NCBI GenBank assembly: GCA_025345505.1
Contig: JANVCC010009942.1
Coordinates: forward strand, 891,006-955,005
DNA from: Todiramphus chloris collaris
Lineage: Eukaryota > Chordata > Aves > Coraciiformes > Alcedinidae
Direction of reading: 5' to 3'
Length of the DNA: 64,000 nt
The notes under the pieces are model-generated. The model made no database searches. It was not told where the DNA came from and saw nothing but the letters and a program-made list of their open reading frames with translations. The position numbers were made by a program, and so were the translations under genes. Shown here in pieces: positions 21,101-35,365 of this stretch (position 1 is its first letter; the number at the start of each line of letters is the position of its first letter).

Positions 21101-24100
21101 ACTGGCAGAATTGGGAAAAAGATACCCTCCATTGCCTCAGTTACAGAAGGAAGATCATGTCTCCTGAAAATGCTGGAAAACAAATCTTCATGCTCAGAGG
21201 TAGCCAGGCATTTGGAACACTTGCAGATAAATCGAGAAAGTTCAGCTGGGGGAACTGAATGCTTTTGGACACACCTCCAAACTCATATCTGTTTCTTTGA
21301 CACTCCCCCTCACAAAATACATGAATAAAACCACAGATCCTGTCACAGCACTGTGACCCCTGAAAGTTCAGCTAATGGGCTTTGGAGACACCATAATATA
21401 GACAGAGATGGAGAATTTTAAGGATAAATCAGTGAACTCAACATAGAGTAACTTAAAAAAAGAGTTTTAGTAGAGGTTTTGTTAATTTCGTTGTGTGTTT
21501 TGTTTGAGTATTTTTAATTTCTTTTCCTGGCAAGATGATGCACTCCAGTTAATTGCATTCTCCTAGCTGAAACTAGAACATCAGAAATACAACAGAGAGC
21601 TTAGGAGAGGCAAGGCTGCTGTGGCTCCATGCCCCACATCCAACCAGTAGTGAGGCTGAGGATGTATTCCCAGCAGTCATGGGCACACAACACCAGCATG
21701 TACAGCACATATATATGCACATATACTTGACTAGCAACATAGATAACAGACAAACACAAACATCATCCTGCTCTCCTCACTGGCAAAGCAGCATGTTGTT
21801 GCACTAGTGGAAGTATATGTCTGTGTAGACATGTAAACAGCATGGGTCCCTCCTTCATCTGTGCTTCTATACATAGTCTCCTCAGTAGCTGCCCTTGGAT
21901 CCCAATTTCACCACTTGATAGCAGCTGGATGTACAAGCCTCCAGTGATGGGTTTTATGCCTGGGCAGTGGGGCTGAGGCTCCCCTTGGACAGCCCTGGGA
22001 GGGGTCTGGATGTGGTGTCCCTTCTTCTGAGTCCTTAATTTAGTTTGACACCTGAATTTGTGCCCCTGTGCTCCCTTGGGTCTGTGAGTGTGAGCCTTCG
22101 TCAGTCTGATGGCTCCTGTGATAGGTCTGGAAGCAGACAGGCCCAGCATATTATTTGGGGTCTTCTACCTGCCATCGTCTCTCTGTGCTTCTTTGTGAAT
22201 GTGTAGATGAGCTTTTATCACATAATTTAATGTGAATGAATAAGCTAGTTTCTACAATGATAACATCACAGCAGTGCTCCCATAATGCCTTTCCCTTAGG
22301 ATTAGTTTCAAACAAAATAGGATTTTTGTTTTCAACACAAAACTATGTTTTGAGTATTTTTTTTTTCACATAGTATTTCATTCCATCAAAGGAAAAGAGC
22401 CTCCATATTATATCTGACCGTCTTCTGTCATAATAGTCCAAAACTCTTTAGGGAATTTATTGATGTAACTTTAGAGTATTTTGAACCAGTAGTGGAAAAT
22501 ACACACTATTTTAGGATTAGCAAATACCATTGCTTTAGTTAGCATTCAGCAAGTGCTTTTTTCTGACAAGGAATATGGCAGAATTGTAGTACAGGGAGAA
22601 CAAGTCTTGCGCTGATCAATGAACTCCTGAATTAAAATTCCAGCATGTTGCAGATTACCTGCCTAGTAACTATAACTAGAAAATGATATATAAGCAAAAC
22701 AGATTAAAAAAAAAAGTTTAAGAATAAAATAAGTTGCTTGGGTAATGAGAAGCATTTGGTTGCACATGTTCATAGAATGAAAAATCATGTCTGGCTGCAG
22801 TAAAATGAAGGGGGTTGCATTTTTAAGCAGAGAAACTCATGTAAGGCTCTGAAGAAAAAGTCTGCAAAACAAGGCTGAATGAAGTATCTTTACACTGTTG
22901 TGATGTTATTTCTCAGGTTGTGTTTCTTCATTTTTCAGTTTCTTATATTTCACCTTTACAGAATCTTCTGTAAAGCTTAATGTAGTGCTGTGGTGAAAAG
23001 GGACTGGACTGCCAGGTTTAAGCAAATGATTTATCTGAATTCCCAGTTTTAACTGTAAGGCCCAAGCAAACCATCTATTTGAAGTCTAATACACCACTAA
23101 TACAGGTTTTTATGGATACAACTTAAAAGCAAAAATACACTATAATATATTAGAAAGCATGCTAAATATTATACATGTTTTAATTAATCACCTGCATTTG
23201 CAAACTTAAAGCATGATTAATATTCACTTACCACTCCAGGTAAGGGCTCTCAATCTTAGAAAAGTCACCTTGGCTGAAGTTCTGACAAAGGGGGAAGGGT
23301 CTCCATACAGGTGGGCATTGGAGAGGCAAATCCCAAAATCTAAGCTAAACCTTATCATTTTTATCCCCTTGTTTACGTGACTGATTATACAGCTTGAATT
23401 CACAATGCTGTGGCTGAAACCCCCCAGGGTGGTTGTGGCAAAACTATGCCAAATTGGATTATGTGCTTTGGAGATACAAAAGTTGTCTAGTTTGCTGAAC
23501 CCACCACTGAAGCCCTCCAGGTTCTTCTTATCTTACTTTCTCAGGAAGCCGAACTGAGGTTTGGGTTAAGACTTGGGACATACCATTTGTTGAGGAACTG
23601 CAAGGTAAGGGTCAGGTTTTGGTTCTTTGCATGGTGCAGCATTTCCTTGTTTGCCCTTGGGCTTATTGACAAGTCAAGGCTGAGCCATCTACACAGATCC
23701 CCATGAGTTGCCTGCATGCACCAGATGATCTTGAAAATTGCTTATGAACTATGAGACAGAAAATCTATACAAGTGCTATTTTACTTTTGAAGCATCTTCA
23801 ATTTCCTGCTGTCATAAGGGGAACAAATTGACCCCTAACACATAACTGTTCAAACCTAAGCTTTTTTAGAGTCCTTTATGGAATAACATTCTTTGACATT
23901 TCTGCTATCAGTATTTGCAAAGTTGCTATGGTGACAAAAGTAGTTCTTGATTAAAAAAAAAAAAAAAAAAAAAAAATCCATTCTGCTTAACCACAAATTC
24001 CTGATGAACTCACTATGGTTCCAAAAGACAATTTCTGCCAAAAATGAATGCACAATGCCCTTTGTTCTCATCAATTTCATTTTTACTAAAATGTAGGTGT

Positions 24101-25909
24101 ACAGGGAATTCTGACCTCCGCTTTGGCCACAGTACCTTATGATTGCCTACTCAAATTACTGTAAAACAGACTTAAAATAACACAATGTCCATTTCCTTGA
24201 GGGAAAATCAGGGCAAGCCCAAAGGAAAAATCTATAGCACAAAAGGCCTGGGGCTTGCTTCTTCTTCTTTTTGATCATTCTGATGAAGTAAAACAACCCT
24301 AAAGGCAGTTTGATCCTTCCACTTAAATTCCTCTGCCCAGAACTGCAAACAATCACACATGGCTTAAAGGTGCTTTGACTCATAAAGATGCATCAATAGG
24401 CAATGACACTGAACCCAGGTTTACAAAGATAGCTGTAGCATTTTTTGCCCATGTCCATCCCTCTGGTCTTGAAATAAGCAAAGCCATCTGGAGAGACTGG
24501 ATCCATTTTCTGTTTTTCACTAGAAATGGTTGTCAGGGTACATCATGGTCTTTTTAGTGCATGGAACATTTTGCAGACAGGGATCAGAGTAGGTAGACAT
24601 AACAGCTGTGTTATTAGAAGGGGTCACTAAGAAACTTAGCACCCACACAGACCAGCTTCCAAACTATTTAGGTGACATATTTTTGAAGATATTTCATCTT
24701 TTCTTACAGAGCCCTAGGGCCCTGATACACAACAGGATTTCCTCCCAGGGCACCTTCTCCTAAACATGTAGTTAGCAGATTAGTTTCTATTCCAGTGCAG
24801 CTTTCCTAAGCACCCTTTTCAAGCTGGATTTTTCAAGCTGGGGGAGGAGCAGAAGAAAGAGAAAGATGCTTTACAACTTTTTCTCTCTCCATTGGTCATA
24901 TGGAGACAGAAGAGGTATTAATATCCTACCTAGCACTTATCTCAGAGCCGAAAGCCAGACATAGTCACAAGTCCAAGGCAAAGGGTGAGTGTTAGAGTAA
25001 GCTTGCTGCACCCTGTATTACCTTCAAATGCAGGTACTGCTCTCAGAGAGTGGTATCCAGCAGCATCACTCCTGGCTGAGCCTGGAGCCAGGATGTGGAG
25101 CTTTCCTTCCTACAGAGAAGATCTGAGAATAGCAGAATGGTGGCAGCTGGCAACTGAGAGGTGTTACAAGTGTTATCCTATGTAGCCCATTAGCTGCATC
25201 ACTTTCAAATTGCAGAAAAAAGCTTTGTAGGGTAAGCTGTTTCACCACCAGCACTCAAGGTCCCATGGTGTTTCAAGGCCTCAAGTATGACAGTTGAGCT
25301 GTAGTCATGGCTAGGGCTTGTATAATTTAAAATCAAAGTTCTAACTCAGCCTCTGTCCATGGCTTTATGTACAATGTAAATGTTGCTGTCATTCTGGTAG
25401 GTCAAAGACCTATAGTGAAATGTGCTGGAGAAAAACAACAGAAGGAAGACAGAATGGCTTTTAAGTTTTGCTAATAAATTTAGATCATGATTTTTAAAAG
25501 GTGAAACACAAGAAGTTAATAAGGTGTTGATTTTGTTTCAAATATCTGGGTTTATATGGTAAGGTTTGCATTAATATGTGAAAATACTTTTAATTGTGTG
25601 GGAGAAAGTGTCACATCTTCCTTCTAAAAATTATGAAGAATGTTGATGGCAGGAGAAAATATTAAAAGACTGTGCTGTTTTTTACATGCAAAGATAAAAC
25701 CTGTGTTGATATTATTCTGGTAATAATAATTCTTGACAGATAATCCTTAGTTTATTTGAAGTCCAGGGTTAAAAAGAATTATGTTACCCTAGGTGTCAAA
25801 ATCAGGTTTTTTTTTTTTTTTTTTTTGTATTGTGATAGTTCTGTTTGAAATTGATTTAAGGGGAATTTGCTTTGCTTTGACTTCTGTCTCTCTGTGTCTT
25901 TCTTTTAAG

Positions 25910-26034
25910 GTCAACTCAAATCAAAACATACTCTTGGGATAATGCCCAGGTTATTTTGGTCGGTAACAAATGTGACATGGAGGATGAACGGGTAATCTTC
26001 ACAGAAAGAGGCAAACATTTAGCAGAGCAACTTG
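25910..26034 (+). CDS. RAB3C: RAB3C exon 4 (penultimate coding exon)
   Basis: RAB3C is a small GTPase of synaptic and secretory vesicles that regulates exocytosis together with Rab3 effectors such as RIM and rabphilin. This 125-bp exon is bounded by a pyrimidine-rich stretch plus AG at 25908-25909 and by GTAAGA at 26035. Both ends split a codon after its first base. It reads [20 protein letters not shown] and continues [24 protein letters not shown] is the G4 guanine-specificity motif. [19 protein letters not shown] distinguishes Rab3 proteins, and the [10 protein letters not shown] form with the C-terminus of exon 5 points to RAB3C. Compared with RAB3C of other vertebrates as I recall it, Ser is Phe in the VIFT stretch, an unusual change. 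The exon and splice sites are otherwise intact. Confidence 0.93.
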
Positions 26035-28429
26035 GTAAGAAAAATGACAAAAGCTTTATGACTGCTTGTGAGAATGCACAATGTAATGTCATTAATTGCT
26101 ACATTACTTGATGTGTTTGTCAGACATTCACTGTAAAGGAATAGCTGTACACTGCCTCACTTTTGTTTCTGTAGGCTGAAGTCTGAACTGTCCTTATAGA
26201 TATCACTAATACTGTAACATTATTAGAATGGACATGTGTCCACAGGTGACCTTTTGCAGAGATGTGACATGTCTGTCACCTAAATGTGCCCATAAGACCA
26301 GTGGTGGTTCAGAGGTTGTCTTAGACTACAGACGTATCTGATGAAATGTTCTTTATGCTGTTTCATAGATAGGAAGTACATTATGGCTTTTCTGATAATC
26401 AGCAAGATTGGGCATGTGTCTGTATATACACAATCTATTTAGACGGTTATATCTATAGGCAGATATGTCCTAACCAGGGAAAAATTAAAACAAACAAACA
26501 AACAAAAAAAAACCAAACAACAAAAACAAACAATAAACCAACAATGAGGAGAAGGGAGGGGGGGAGGTTGAATAAACAGCTTATTCAAAATGTGAAGTAG
26601 ACCTGTTTGCAAGTTGAGAACATTTGGGTTATAATTTCCAATACCAACAGTCCAAAACAGAAAGATGCCAATTTCCAACTCCCACTGCCAACAGCTAACC
26701 TACTGAACATTTACACAGGTGTAAATAACATGAACCAATGTTTCATAAAGTGTCCCTCTAGGGGGAAAATGTTCACATAGAAAATTATGAAGCTGTGAAC
26801 ATCTCTGATCTTTCTGGTTCTGCACAGCAGTTATCTTCTTTCATATCATAAAATGTTCTTGAGCTGGCACTAGCAAAATTGTAACTACTACCTGGCCTGG
26901 TTTTTTCCTTCAAATTTGCTGATCTCTGGAGAGCATGGTCAGGAGGTGTATAAATGAAATCCTGGTACTGTTGGAAGTCATTTTGGTGCTGTAGTGGACA
27001 TGGATTTGTTACTGTATTTAACACTGACTGTGGTAAAGGCCTAGTCTGGTGAATACCTATAACTAAGATCTCCTTGTCTCTATTCCTATATAGGTGTTTA
27101 GGGGAAAGGGTGTTACCAGAGAAACTGCATGGAAAACAGAGAGAGATGGTGGCATTTCACTGGATACCACCTGTGCTGAATCTGATTCCATGGTGGTGGT
27201 TCTTAACCTATGTATATTCATAGCTCACTGACCTTTTCTTTAAATAATTTTTCTAGTTGTATAATGGCTTGTCCTGGTAAATATTTCCATTAGAATAACA
27301 TATCTTCCTATCACATCTTTCTAAATAAGCATTACATATATGTAAAAGCACACCTCAGAAGTATACATTAAAAATCACCACAAATTAGTTCTTGGAAGGT
27401 GACAGATAAGATTTAACAGCAGGTTATGACACAAAAAATTGCCAACATTTGTGATGAACTGAGCTTCTAAAATTGTTTGCAACAAAACTAAAATGGTTAC
27501 CATTGCACCAGAATTAACAAAGGATACTTTTCTTTGCAAAAATACCTGTCACATTATATATATTTCTATAATCTCTTCTTCCTTCTGTAAATATTTCTAA
27601 TATTTATTCATTCTACTAGGAGTGAGGAAAGTGTATTCTATGTAGAAAGAGGTCTAAAAAATGTTAACTGTATATTTTGCCTCAGGTTTAGACCAGGCAC
27701 TAAACTGTCTGTCAATAAACGTAAATTTGCAATGTAGAGTTTGAAGATATTGTTTTTAAGTCACATAAATAATCTGAATTTCTATTCCTCAAACTATTTT
27801 CCTACAGAAAGATTAATGCAGTCAGTTGATAAGGAATCCCCAAGGTCATGAATTTAGTAAGACAAGAAGGAACTTTGCATATTCTACAGACCAGAATCCC
27901 CAGCTGTAATAACCAATGTTTAAAAAAAAAAAAAAAAAAAATCCAAAAAGAGTAATGAGATAGATATCAAAACTCGTGTATCTGGCTTTAAAGCAAATTC
28001 TAACTCCTCAGGTTTATAATTCAATCTTTATGTAAGCAGATTATCCTCTGTTTCCATCTTTATATATTCTGGGGTTATCTCTTCTCAGATATATGTTCTG
28101 TGGCTATCTCAAAGGCAGATTATTGTATTGGATAAATTGTGGCTCTGATCCCTATGACATTTACTTGTATTCAGACTGCATACACAAATGTTTATATGTT
28201 TCTATACAGCTGCAATTGTTTCCTAAATGAGCTCAAATATTGTGGGAGATGGTGTCAGGAAAAGCAGAACAAGTTTCCCTAATTTGTAGCTGGCCATGTT
28301 GGCCAGGTTGATGGGCACATGTTGTGTCAAATACTTGGTACATTGTGGCAAGGGATTATCAGGCAGAGGTGTGCACAGAGCTTTGAATAGACTCTTGAGT
28401 AACTGCACATGCAAATAGGCAGTTGCGTA

Positions 28430-28777
28430 TGTAGTCTGATACGGATGCTGAAAAGCTGCTAACAGAGGGATTTTCTCAGATTCTCACAATATTCTGTGAG
28501 AATCCTGCCTTTCTCATGCATGTTATGAAAAACAGTATTGTAAGCTGGTCCAACACCTGCTGTTTTGCTAAGTTCTGTTTTTGGTACATTGTAAAAGTAT
28601 TTTGAAATGGGTGTTGTAGGACTTTAGCCAATCACCCTAGGAGATGGGTGATCACTAACCAATTGCCCTATGAGGCTAGGGTATATAAAACGTGGTTATG
28701 AAATAATAAAGTTGCTTCTTTTGCCTGCTCTTGCTGAATTTGTGTGTTGCTGCATCTCTCTGCTCTTGGTATTAACA
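28430..28777 (+). mobile_element. Probable solo LTR
   Basis: Starts TGTAGTCTGATACGG and ends TATTAACA. It contains a GCCAATCACC CAAT-type box, a TATATAAA box (about 28681-28688), an AATAAAG poly(A) signal 25-30 bases on, and a CT-rich downstream tail. Promoter, TATA box and poly(A) signal at this spacing are LTR architecture. A perfect 10-bp stem (28479-28488 with 28495-28504) lies near the start. No clean target duplication was found, so borders are tentative. Confidence 0.5.
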
Positions 28778-29763
28778 GCGACAGTCTGACATATAGTTTC
28801 TCAATTTATGACATTTTGTTGTACATGAAAATTAGGTACGTAATTTTATATGCATTCCTTGTTTGCTAATGTGCTTTTGTACAGCTCCTATTTGCTGTGT
28901 GTCTGCTACAAATTATTTCAAGACTGATTAGTTTTTAATTGCAAGTACTGCCATTGCAAAGTATATTATATTTTCAAGACTAGGGTCCCCAAGGTTGCTG
29001 CAAAAGTACAGTCCTGCCATAGGTCCAAACCAGGCCTATTGCACTTGTGCTGAACCACATACTAGAGGGGTACTGCAAGTTCTGCTCCAAATGGTTGGAC
29101 CCCTTTTCTTTAAGGTTCTATTTGTCCTATCCCACCTTTTTGGCTCAGTTTGGTTAAGGCTCTGGGAAATTGAGCTGTTCTATCATAGAAATGTTTTCTG
29201 GAAGAGACCTCTGAGGATCATCTTGTGATGTCCCACTAAAATCTACCTGTGGTTCCATGTTCTGTCCAGCATTTTTCAGGGCAGTGTCTTTCCCATCAGG
29301 TTTTCTCTGTTACCATATTTCTTATACTCTTTCACCTGGGGTCATCACATCTGGGGGCATCCAGCACTTCAGAATATGCCTCAGGGTGCACTCACTTGCT
29401 TTCTAAATATATCCTCACATACACTCTCCCAGAATTCACCAACAATTATCATAAAATAAAATTAAACAGTCCCCTTCTGGGTAAACTATTACTTTCCCTT
29501 CTGCAAAGCTGACAGAAACCAGACCTCACACTGCATTCAGGGCATCTGCAAAGATCTCTGAATGATACATGCCCTGCACCAGCATCAGCAGTGTCTGGGG
29601 CTTCACTGTGCTTCCACAGCTCATCATTCAGAGAGGAAGTCGTTTTATCCCTTGAATTTTACCACATCCCTTATTTTTCATATCTTGGGGTGTTCTTCCC
29701 CTGTACATTCTTTCTTTTCTCATCTTTTTTGGGATGTTTCTTCCTTAAAGTCTTTATTTACAG

Positions 29764-29765
<2 letters not shown>

Positions 29766-29811
<46 letters not shown>

Positions 29812-29872
29812 NNNNNNNNNNTTCCTTCCTTCCTTCCTTCCTTCCTTCCTTCCTTCCTTCCTTCCTTCCTTC
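29766..29872 (+). repeat. (CTTT)n then (CCTT)n microsatellite
   Basis: About 11 CTTT units, 10 N, then about 12 CCTT units. The true length is unknown because of the gap. Confidence 0.9.
29812..29821. other. Assembly gap (10 N)
   Basis: Ten N inside the microsatellite, exactly where the unit changes from CTTT to CCTT. Confidence 0.98.
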
Positions 29873-32800
29873 TCTTGATTCCCAGAAATAATGGGAAATT
29901 ATTTTAAAACAATTTCCACCAAAAACAAGAATAAAATTGCTCACTTAAAATCAAAATCATCCTGCCCTGCCTGTTTGGATTTCATTTTGTTCTTGGCTAC
30001 AGCATGTACGTGCATAATAGTTGTGCTGGGGAGATGTCAGAGAGCAAATTCAGGGGTGTTTAGGTATCTGCAAAGTAAACCCATTTAGCACCCCAGCAAG
30101 CCAGAAAGTAGAGCATTTGTCTGTGTTTTGTGCATATTGTGAGAGCAATTTTACATCCAGTACTTCAGTATGATCTGACCAAGCCTGCAAGACAAGGCTT
30201 GCTGCTGAGATGGGGCAGGAACACAACTGGTTTCTAAATCCAGCCAGGTCTGGGACACAAGAAAGCAGTCCTGAACATCCGGACTGGGGTGAACCTTCAC
30301 TTGCCCTGGGATATGAACCTTGGGGGATAATATGTGCATTCACTACGCGTAAGTACACTGGGAGTATTAGGCATCTGTGAATTTAGGCAGTAACTAAAGA
30401 CGTATTTTTAGGGCTGTAATTTCGACATCTGATTTGGTAATCAAGTGGGCTTGGCATCTCAACACATGGCTTGCCAAAACAGCAAGGTCCGTTTTGCCTT
30501 TGTGGCTGTCTGGAAGCTGTGGTGCAGAAGGCAGGGTCAGCAGTAGCTTTAAGAGCATGGACAGATGGTTATATCTTTGATTAACAATGAAAATAACTGA
30601 GTTGTGAAGGAACATGACTGTTCATAGTTCCATCATTTCCTGTTTTTTAGCTCTTTTAAAAAGTCAAATGTTAGTGCCAGAGGAAGGAGACAGAACTGAC
30701 AGCACTGATAAACATAATTCTTTTATTTACAATACACACAAGTTATTGGCAGAAAAATTAAAGGCTCCTGTCCCCAGGATACTTTTTACAGGGGGGAAAT
30801 GCCAACCTGACATTGCTCTCACACACTTGGAGCTGTGTTACAGGAAAGTTAGTTAACAACAATGAGAAGCAAGGAACTGTGTTTGCTCAACAAATGTCTC
30901 TTGTAAATAAACAAGAAAAAATTCCTTGCCAGGAATCTAATTTATTAACAAAATGCATTCATTTAAAATGTATCTGGAAGCCACAATTAAAATCAGTACA
31001 ACTGGAATTTATATGGAAACATTACATTCTGGAAGACTGGAAAACATGGTGTTCGCTAGACGATTACCAGTAACTACACCTCAAGTCTGTTCATTCTGTC
31101 ATAGCTGAAAGTCCTCCTTTAGCTTTTCTTTTTAGCGTAAATTTGGCCATGCTAGGGGTTGGGTAAATATCTTAGCATTTCTGTTAACAATTTTTACTCG
31201 CTCTATCCAGATTTGCGCTAAAGCACTGCTCTTTGCTGAGGTAATATTAACCAAGTCCTGGTTTTGTGATTAATGTTGTTTTAACAGTTTTCTTAACATA
31301 GTCCATCCTTTGGGCTTGTTTGGACAACAGAGGTCCCGTCCAACTGGTCTTCAAAGTAGAGCACGGAGTAACCAGACCTGATACCATACTGACATGTATA
31401 AGAGACACTTTGAACAGCAATTTACACCAGATACTTACAGCCCAGTTTGCTAGGAGAGGTAATCTTTTCAATCATGCCATGTGTGACTGTATCTCTTTGA
31501 GACAGTGGTAGAGGTCTCAAAGATATTAATAGTTCTGAGAAAGTGGAAGTCTGAATAGAGGAGAAAGGTCTTGCAGTTGCCTTGACTGACTTAACTGCAA
31601 TACGAATGCAAACCTTATTATATACTATTCACAGCAGGCAAGAAGATACATGCCTGCCAGTGGCCCCTTAGGATGCAAATCCAATAAATTTAGGCATCAT
31701 TAGCTCCTCTCCTTTATATATTATGACATTGTTAAATTATTAATTTCTATGGATTCCTTGACTTTGTCATTTATACACCACTGTGTTACAAAAGGAGCAG
31801 CTTCCTGCAGCCACTTTTTCCTCTGATGTTGCAGTTTCTTACTACTCCTCTAAATACTGGATTGAACAAAGCACTGGAGAAGCAGCTCTAGGGATCACAG
31901 TTCAAACTTGTCTTCAAGGAAGGATAGTTATTGTGGGAATACACATCTTTAAGGACATCTGTTACGTATACAATTGGGATTATAAAAATAAAATTGTCTT
32001 GGTTGTGGACAAACACTCTGAAACCAAAAGATACTCCTGGTCAGATGGTGAAACATTAACATAACTTTTGTCTGTGTTGTCTTTGGAATTGTGCTTAAAA
32101 ATTGCTAGATAATGTGTCCTTTTGATTTTCTCAGGAAGATGTGAGGATGCAGAATCTTCTTCCCTTGGCATATGACCTCCCTCTCTGCTTTTGTTTCTTT
32201 CTTATTTTTTGAAAGCAATCATAAACAAGTGTTAATGAGCGTTGATGAAGGAAGAAAACTCTGCAGAGACAGGACAAGTGTGAGACAGAGGGAAGGAACA
32301 AAGTCAGTAATTCAGGTTGTTTGTCTTTCTAAACTATCTAAACTGCTTTGTGTACATTATAGATCACCAGGTGAATAACAGCACCATACCTGTGTCCTGG
32401 CTGGTGCCTGCTGCTGTAGTGCTCTGTGGGGGCTGCTGAGAGCTTGTCTGCTTTCTCTGAGTCAATACTACTGGAAAGAAATTACATAAGGGAAAGAGAT
32501 GTAGTGTAAGAGAAGCAAAGAGAAAACTGAATTAAATACAAAAGAGTCATTTCAATTAGAACATCCTGTTCTACATGTTCCACACATCTTGTTCATATAT
32601 CAGATAGCACTTTGATGTTTGGGATTTTCTCATTTTCAGTTCTCTTCTGCCTTACCTACCCACCTGCCTCTTGGGCTTTATCTTTGCATTAATCTGCTCT
32701 GCCTCTTCTCATTTACATTGGCAGTACAGAGCATCACGGGTGATGGAAACATAGTGTTCTTTGAGCTCTATTGTCCTAAGCATCACCAGAGGGTTGCCTC

Positions 32801-35224
32801 ACTTCAGGCTTGTATTCACATAGTAAATCTTTTCCCTCCATTAAGAATAAGCAGTGGAAAAAGACTTGAAGAAATTATTAATGGCATAGATCTGAGGCCC
32901 TTATACAGAGACATTTTAGAATCTTAGGGTATTTAAACACTATTAGTAAAATAATTGCAATATGAGTCAGGAGGAGAATGCCACAGGGAAAAATGTCTGC
33001 AAAATATTCCATAACAAAATTGAAAACAGCCAGAATTCATGTGTTTATTCCAGGCCCACTCTGCTAGGACATATGCTTCATATCTCTCTGAAACTCTTCC
33101 AAACACAGAGTTTCTGTTAAAAAAACAAAACAAAAAAACAGAACACCACTCTAATTTGTTGTAATCTTTTGTATAATTTTGAATTGAATCCCATGCACAG
33201 GACAGTCAGTTGCTGTCTGGATGGCAACAGGATCTTCTGTTGCAAGCATATTTGCAATGGTGTCTTCAGCTGCATCAAAGAAGACTGACTCTCTGAACAC
33301 TTGTACTGCTGAATTTTTGTAATCCAGCTAGTCCTACCTGCCTACTGCATACTATGATCATTTAACAGTGGTTACTTTAAACCGTGCACAAAGCATGTCT
33401 TAACTGGCTTGAAAATGCTGTTCTGTGTGACCACTTCTGCATCTGCAAGAACAATTTCTACAGACCATCTATAAATGTCTTATGTGCAACTGAATCTGTT
33501 CTACAGCAGGAACTGCCTGGGAGGACACCATCAGCATGGCTTATTCAGTACTCAGGGTGCTTATCAGCAAATAGATCCAATCAGATAGCCTGTGGACAGC
33601 AGGGGCTGCTTGGAGGAATCTCCAGAACTGTAAAAAAATTCCCACCTGTACAGTTCCTGTAAAGAATAAAAGCAGATACTTTGTTGTGGAGGCAACCAGG
33701 AGTTCAGTCACTTTTTCACATGTCAGTTCATTGTCTTATCTATGCAGGGTCTAGCTGGGAAGGTCCTGGATCACTCAGGCAATTAATGCAAAGTTGATGG
33801 GATCTGTATACATGCATAGCCTGATACCTAGCTATGCCACTACTGTGACTACAATTTCCTTCTTATATCAAAATCATAACTGAAATTCCATAGGATTTCA
33901 CCACAACTGTAGTGTCTATTTTAATTTTATTTCACTAAATACATTTGTGCCCGAACAGCCTGTAAGCTTTTATTTTACTTTAAGAATAGTTGCCTCTGAA
34001 GCTTTTCATGGTGTTCTTATGCAGAACATCCTCACTGTGGCAGTGGGCTTGTTTTCTTGATCCTGTCCATGTTACAGTATCTCCTGACACGGGTCCCCTC
34101 TGTTCTTTGTGACTCTTTCTGCTTTTCTCTATCCAGATCCCTTACCTAACTGTCCTATCTGCCATTTCATGATCATCTCATGTACCAGTAATTCTGCCTT
34201 CTTAAGTGTAAAAATTTCTCCCCTCATAAATGTCCTTAAGATTAATTCTTTTTCCTATTGTCTTCTCCAAGGCTTTGATCTGACATTTCTCAGGCAACCT
34301 CTCATTGTCCCTCCACCCTTCTGCCCTCTGGTCTTGCTTGTTCCTTTTGGGAATGGCTGCTTTCCTCCTGCTTCCTGTGGAGCAGACACTAGGACTTGTG
34401 GAAGGATCCAACTGTGTTGCTGACTAAAGCTGCAGAGGATTTTCAACATAGAACACTGAAAATGTGTATGATCTTCCTTCCCCCAAGCAGTCCCCAAGCT
34501 ACCTGAACAGTCTTTCTCTGCATGGATCTCTGCAGGAGGGCCAAAGACACCATGAAGTGAGGCTACACTGGCTTTCTCTGTTTTCCTTACAATTTCAAAG
34601 AAGACGTGTAAGCTAAGCTAAACTAAAACAATGCATGTAGATTCAAACTTCCTCCCAGCATATGATTTCTGTAGATGTTTTTTTATTATGCACAGATTTT
34701 CTGCTTTCCAGAGACCTGTGTAAAGGAAAAGTTTTCACAGCAATGCATACTCGTACCTGTGAGGTTATCCTTACACTTCTTGCTGACATTGATATTAGTT
34801 GTATGACTAAATAACAGTACAACATTTATACCTCTCAGTATCTACACTACCTACAAACACTAACTTTGGCCTGTGTTTAGCTCCTATGCATTTAAATTTA
34901 GACTTTGTGACAAATCAACAGAAGCCACCTTGTGTGAATTTAAAACATGAAAAAAATTCAGGACAGAGAGATAAGTTTTTTCACGGGTTATTAGTGCATG
35001 CTGGGATATCATGCCAAGCTAAGTATAATTATCTACTGTAATTCTAGGCTAGTATTCAAATGTGCTACATGGTAAACAGTTATAGGACTGAATGTGCATG
35101 TTGCATCCACTTTAGATGACATATTGAATATAAGTATTACTGTGATCACAGTATCTGCATTTAAATATAAAGTGACCTTTTTAAATAAATGATCCCATAC
35201 AGTAGAAAACATACACAGCATTAA

Positions 35225-35365
35225 AAAAACTAAAACAAACAAAAAAAGAAAAAAAAACCAAAGCAAAACATACAAACAAGATGATGACAACATCATCAAA
35301 AAAACCCAAACAAACAAAACAAAAAAAACCCCACAAAATAAAAAGCTAACAAAAAAAAAACCTAT
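35225..35365 (+). repeat. A/C-rich low-complexity tract
   Basis: Mostly A runs with scattered C, G and short unique bits over about 140 bases. Similar in kind to 15536-15657. Confidence 0.7.

Larger units (their letters stand above)
15658..25909. other. Host intronic sequence before RAB3C exon 4
   Basis: No gene or large repeat recognised. It contains a G20 run (16685-16704), a G/T-only tract (18001-18133), an A25-type run (about 23952-23976) and a T21 run (about 25807-25827) some 80 bases before the exon 4 acceptor. The longest frame, 128 codons at 21763-22149 on the minus strand, has no recognisable domain. Confidence 0.6.

Noticed and set aside
21763..22149. 128-codon minus-strand frame in intronic DNA
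   Set aside because: No domain, signal or family resemblance, and a length reachable by chance in a locally GC-richer patch.
29184..29230. Weak CR1-like match (GGAAGAGACCTCTGAGGATCA)
   Set aside because: Only about 25 bases resemble CR1 and no terminal repeat follows.
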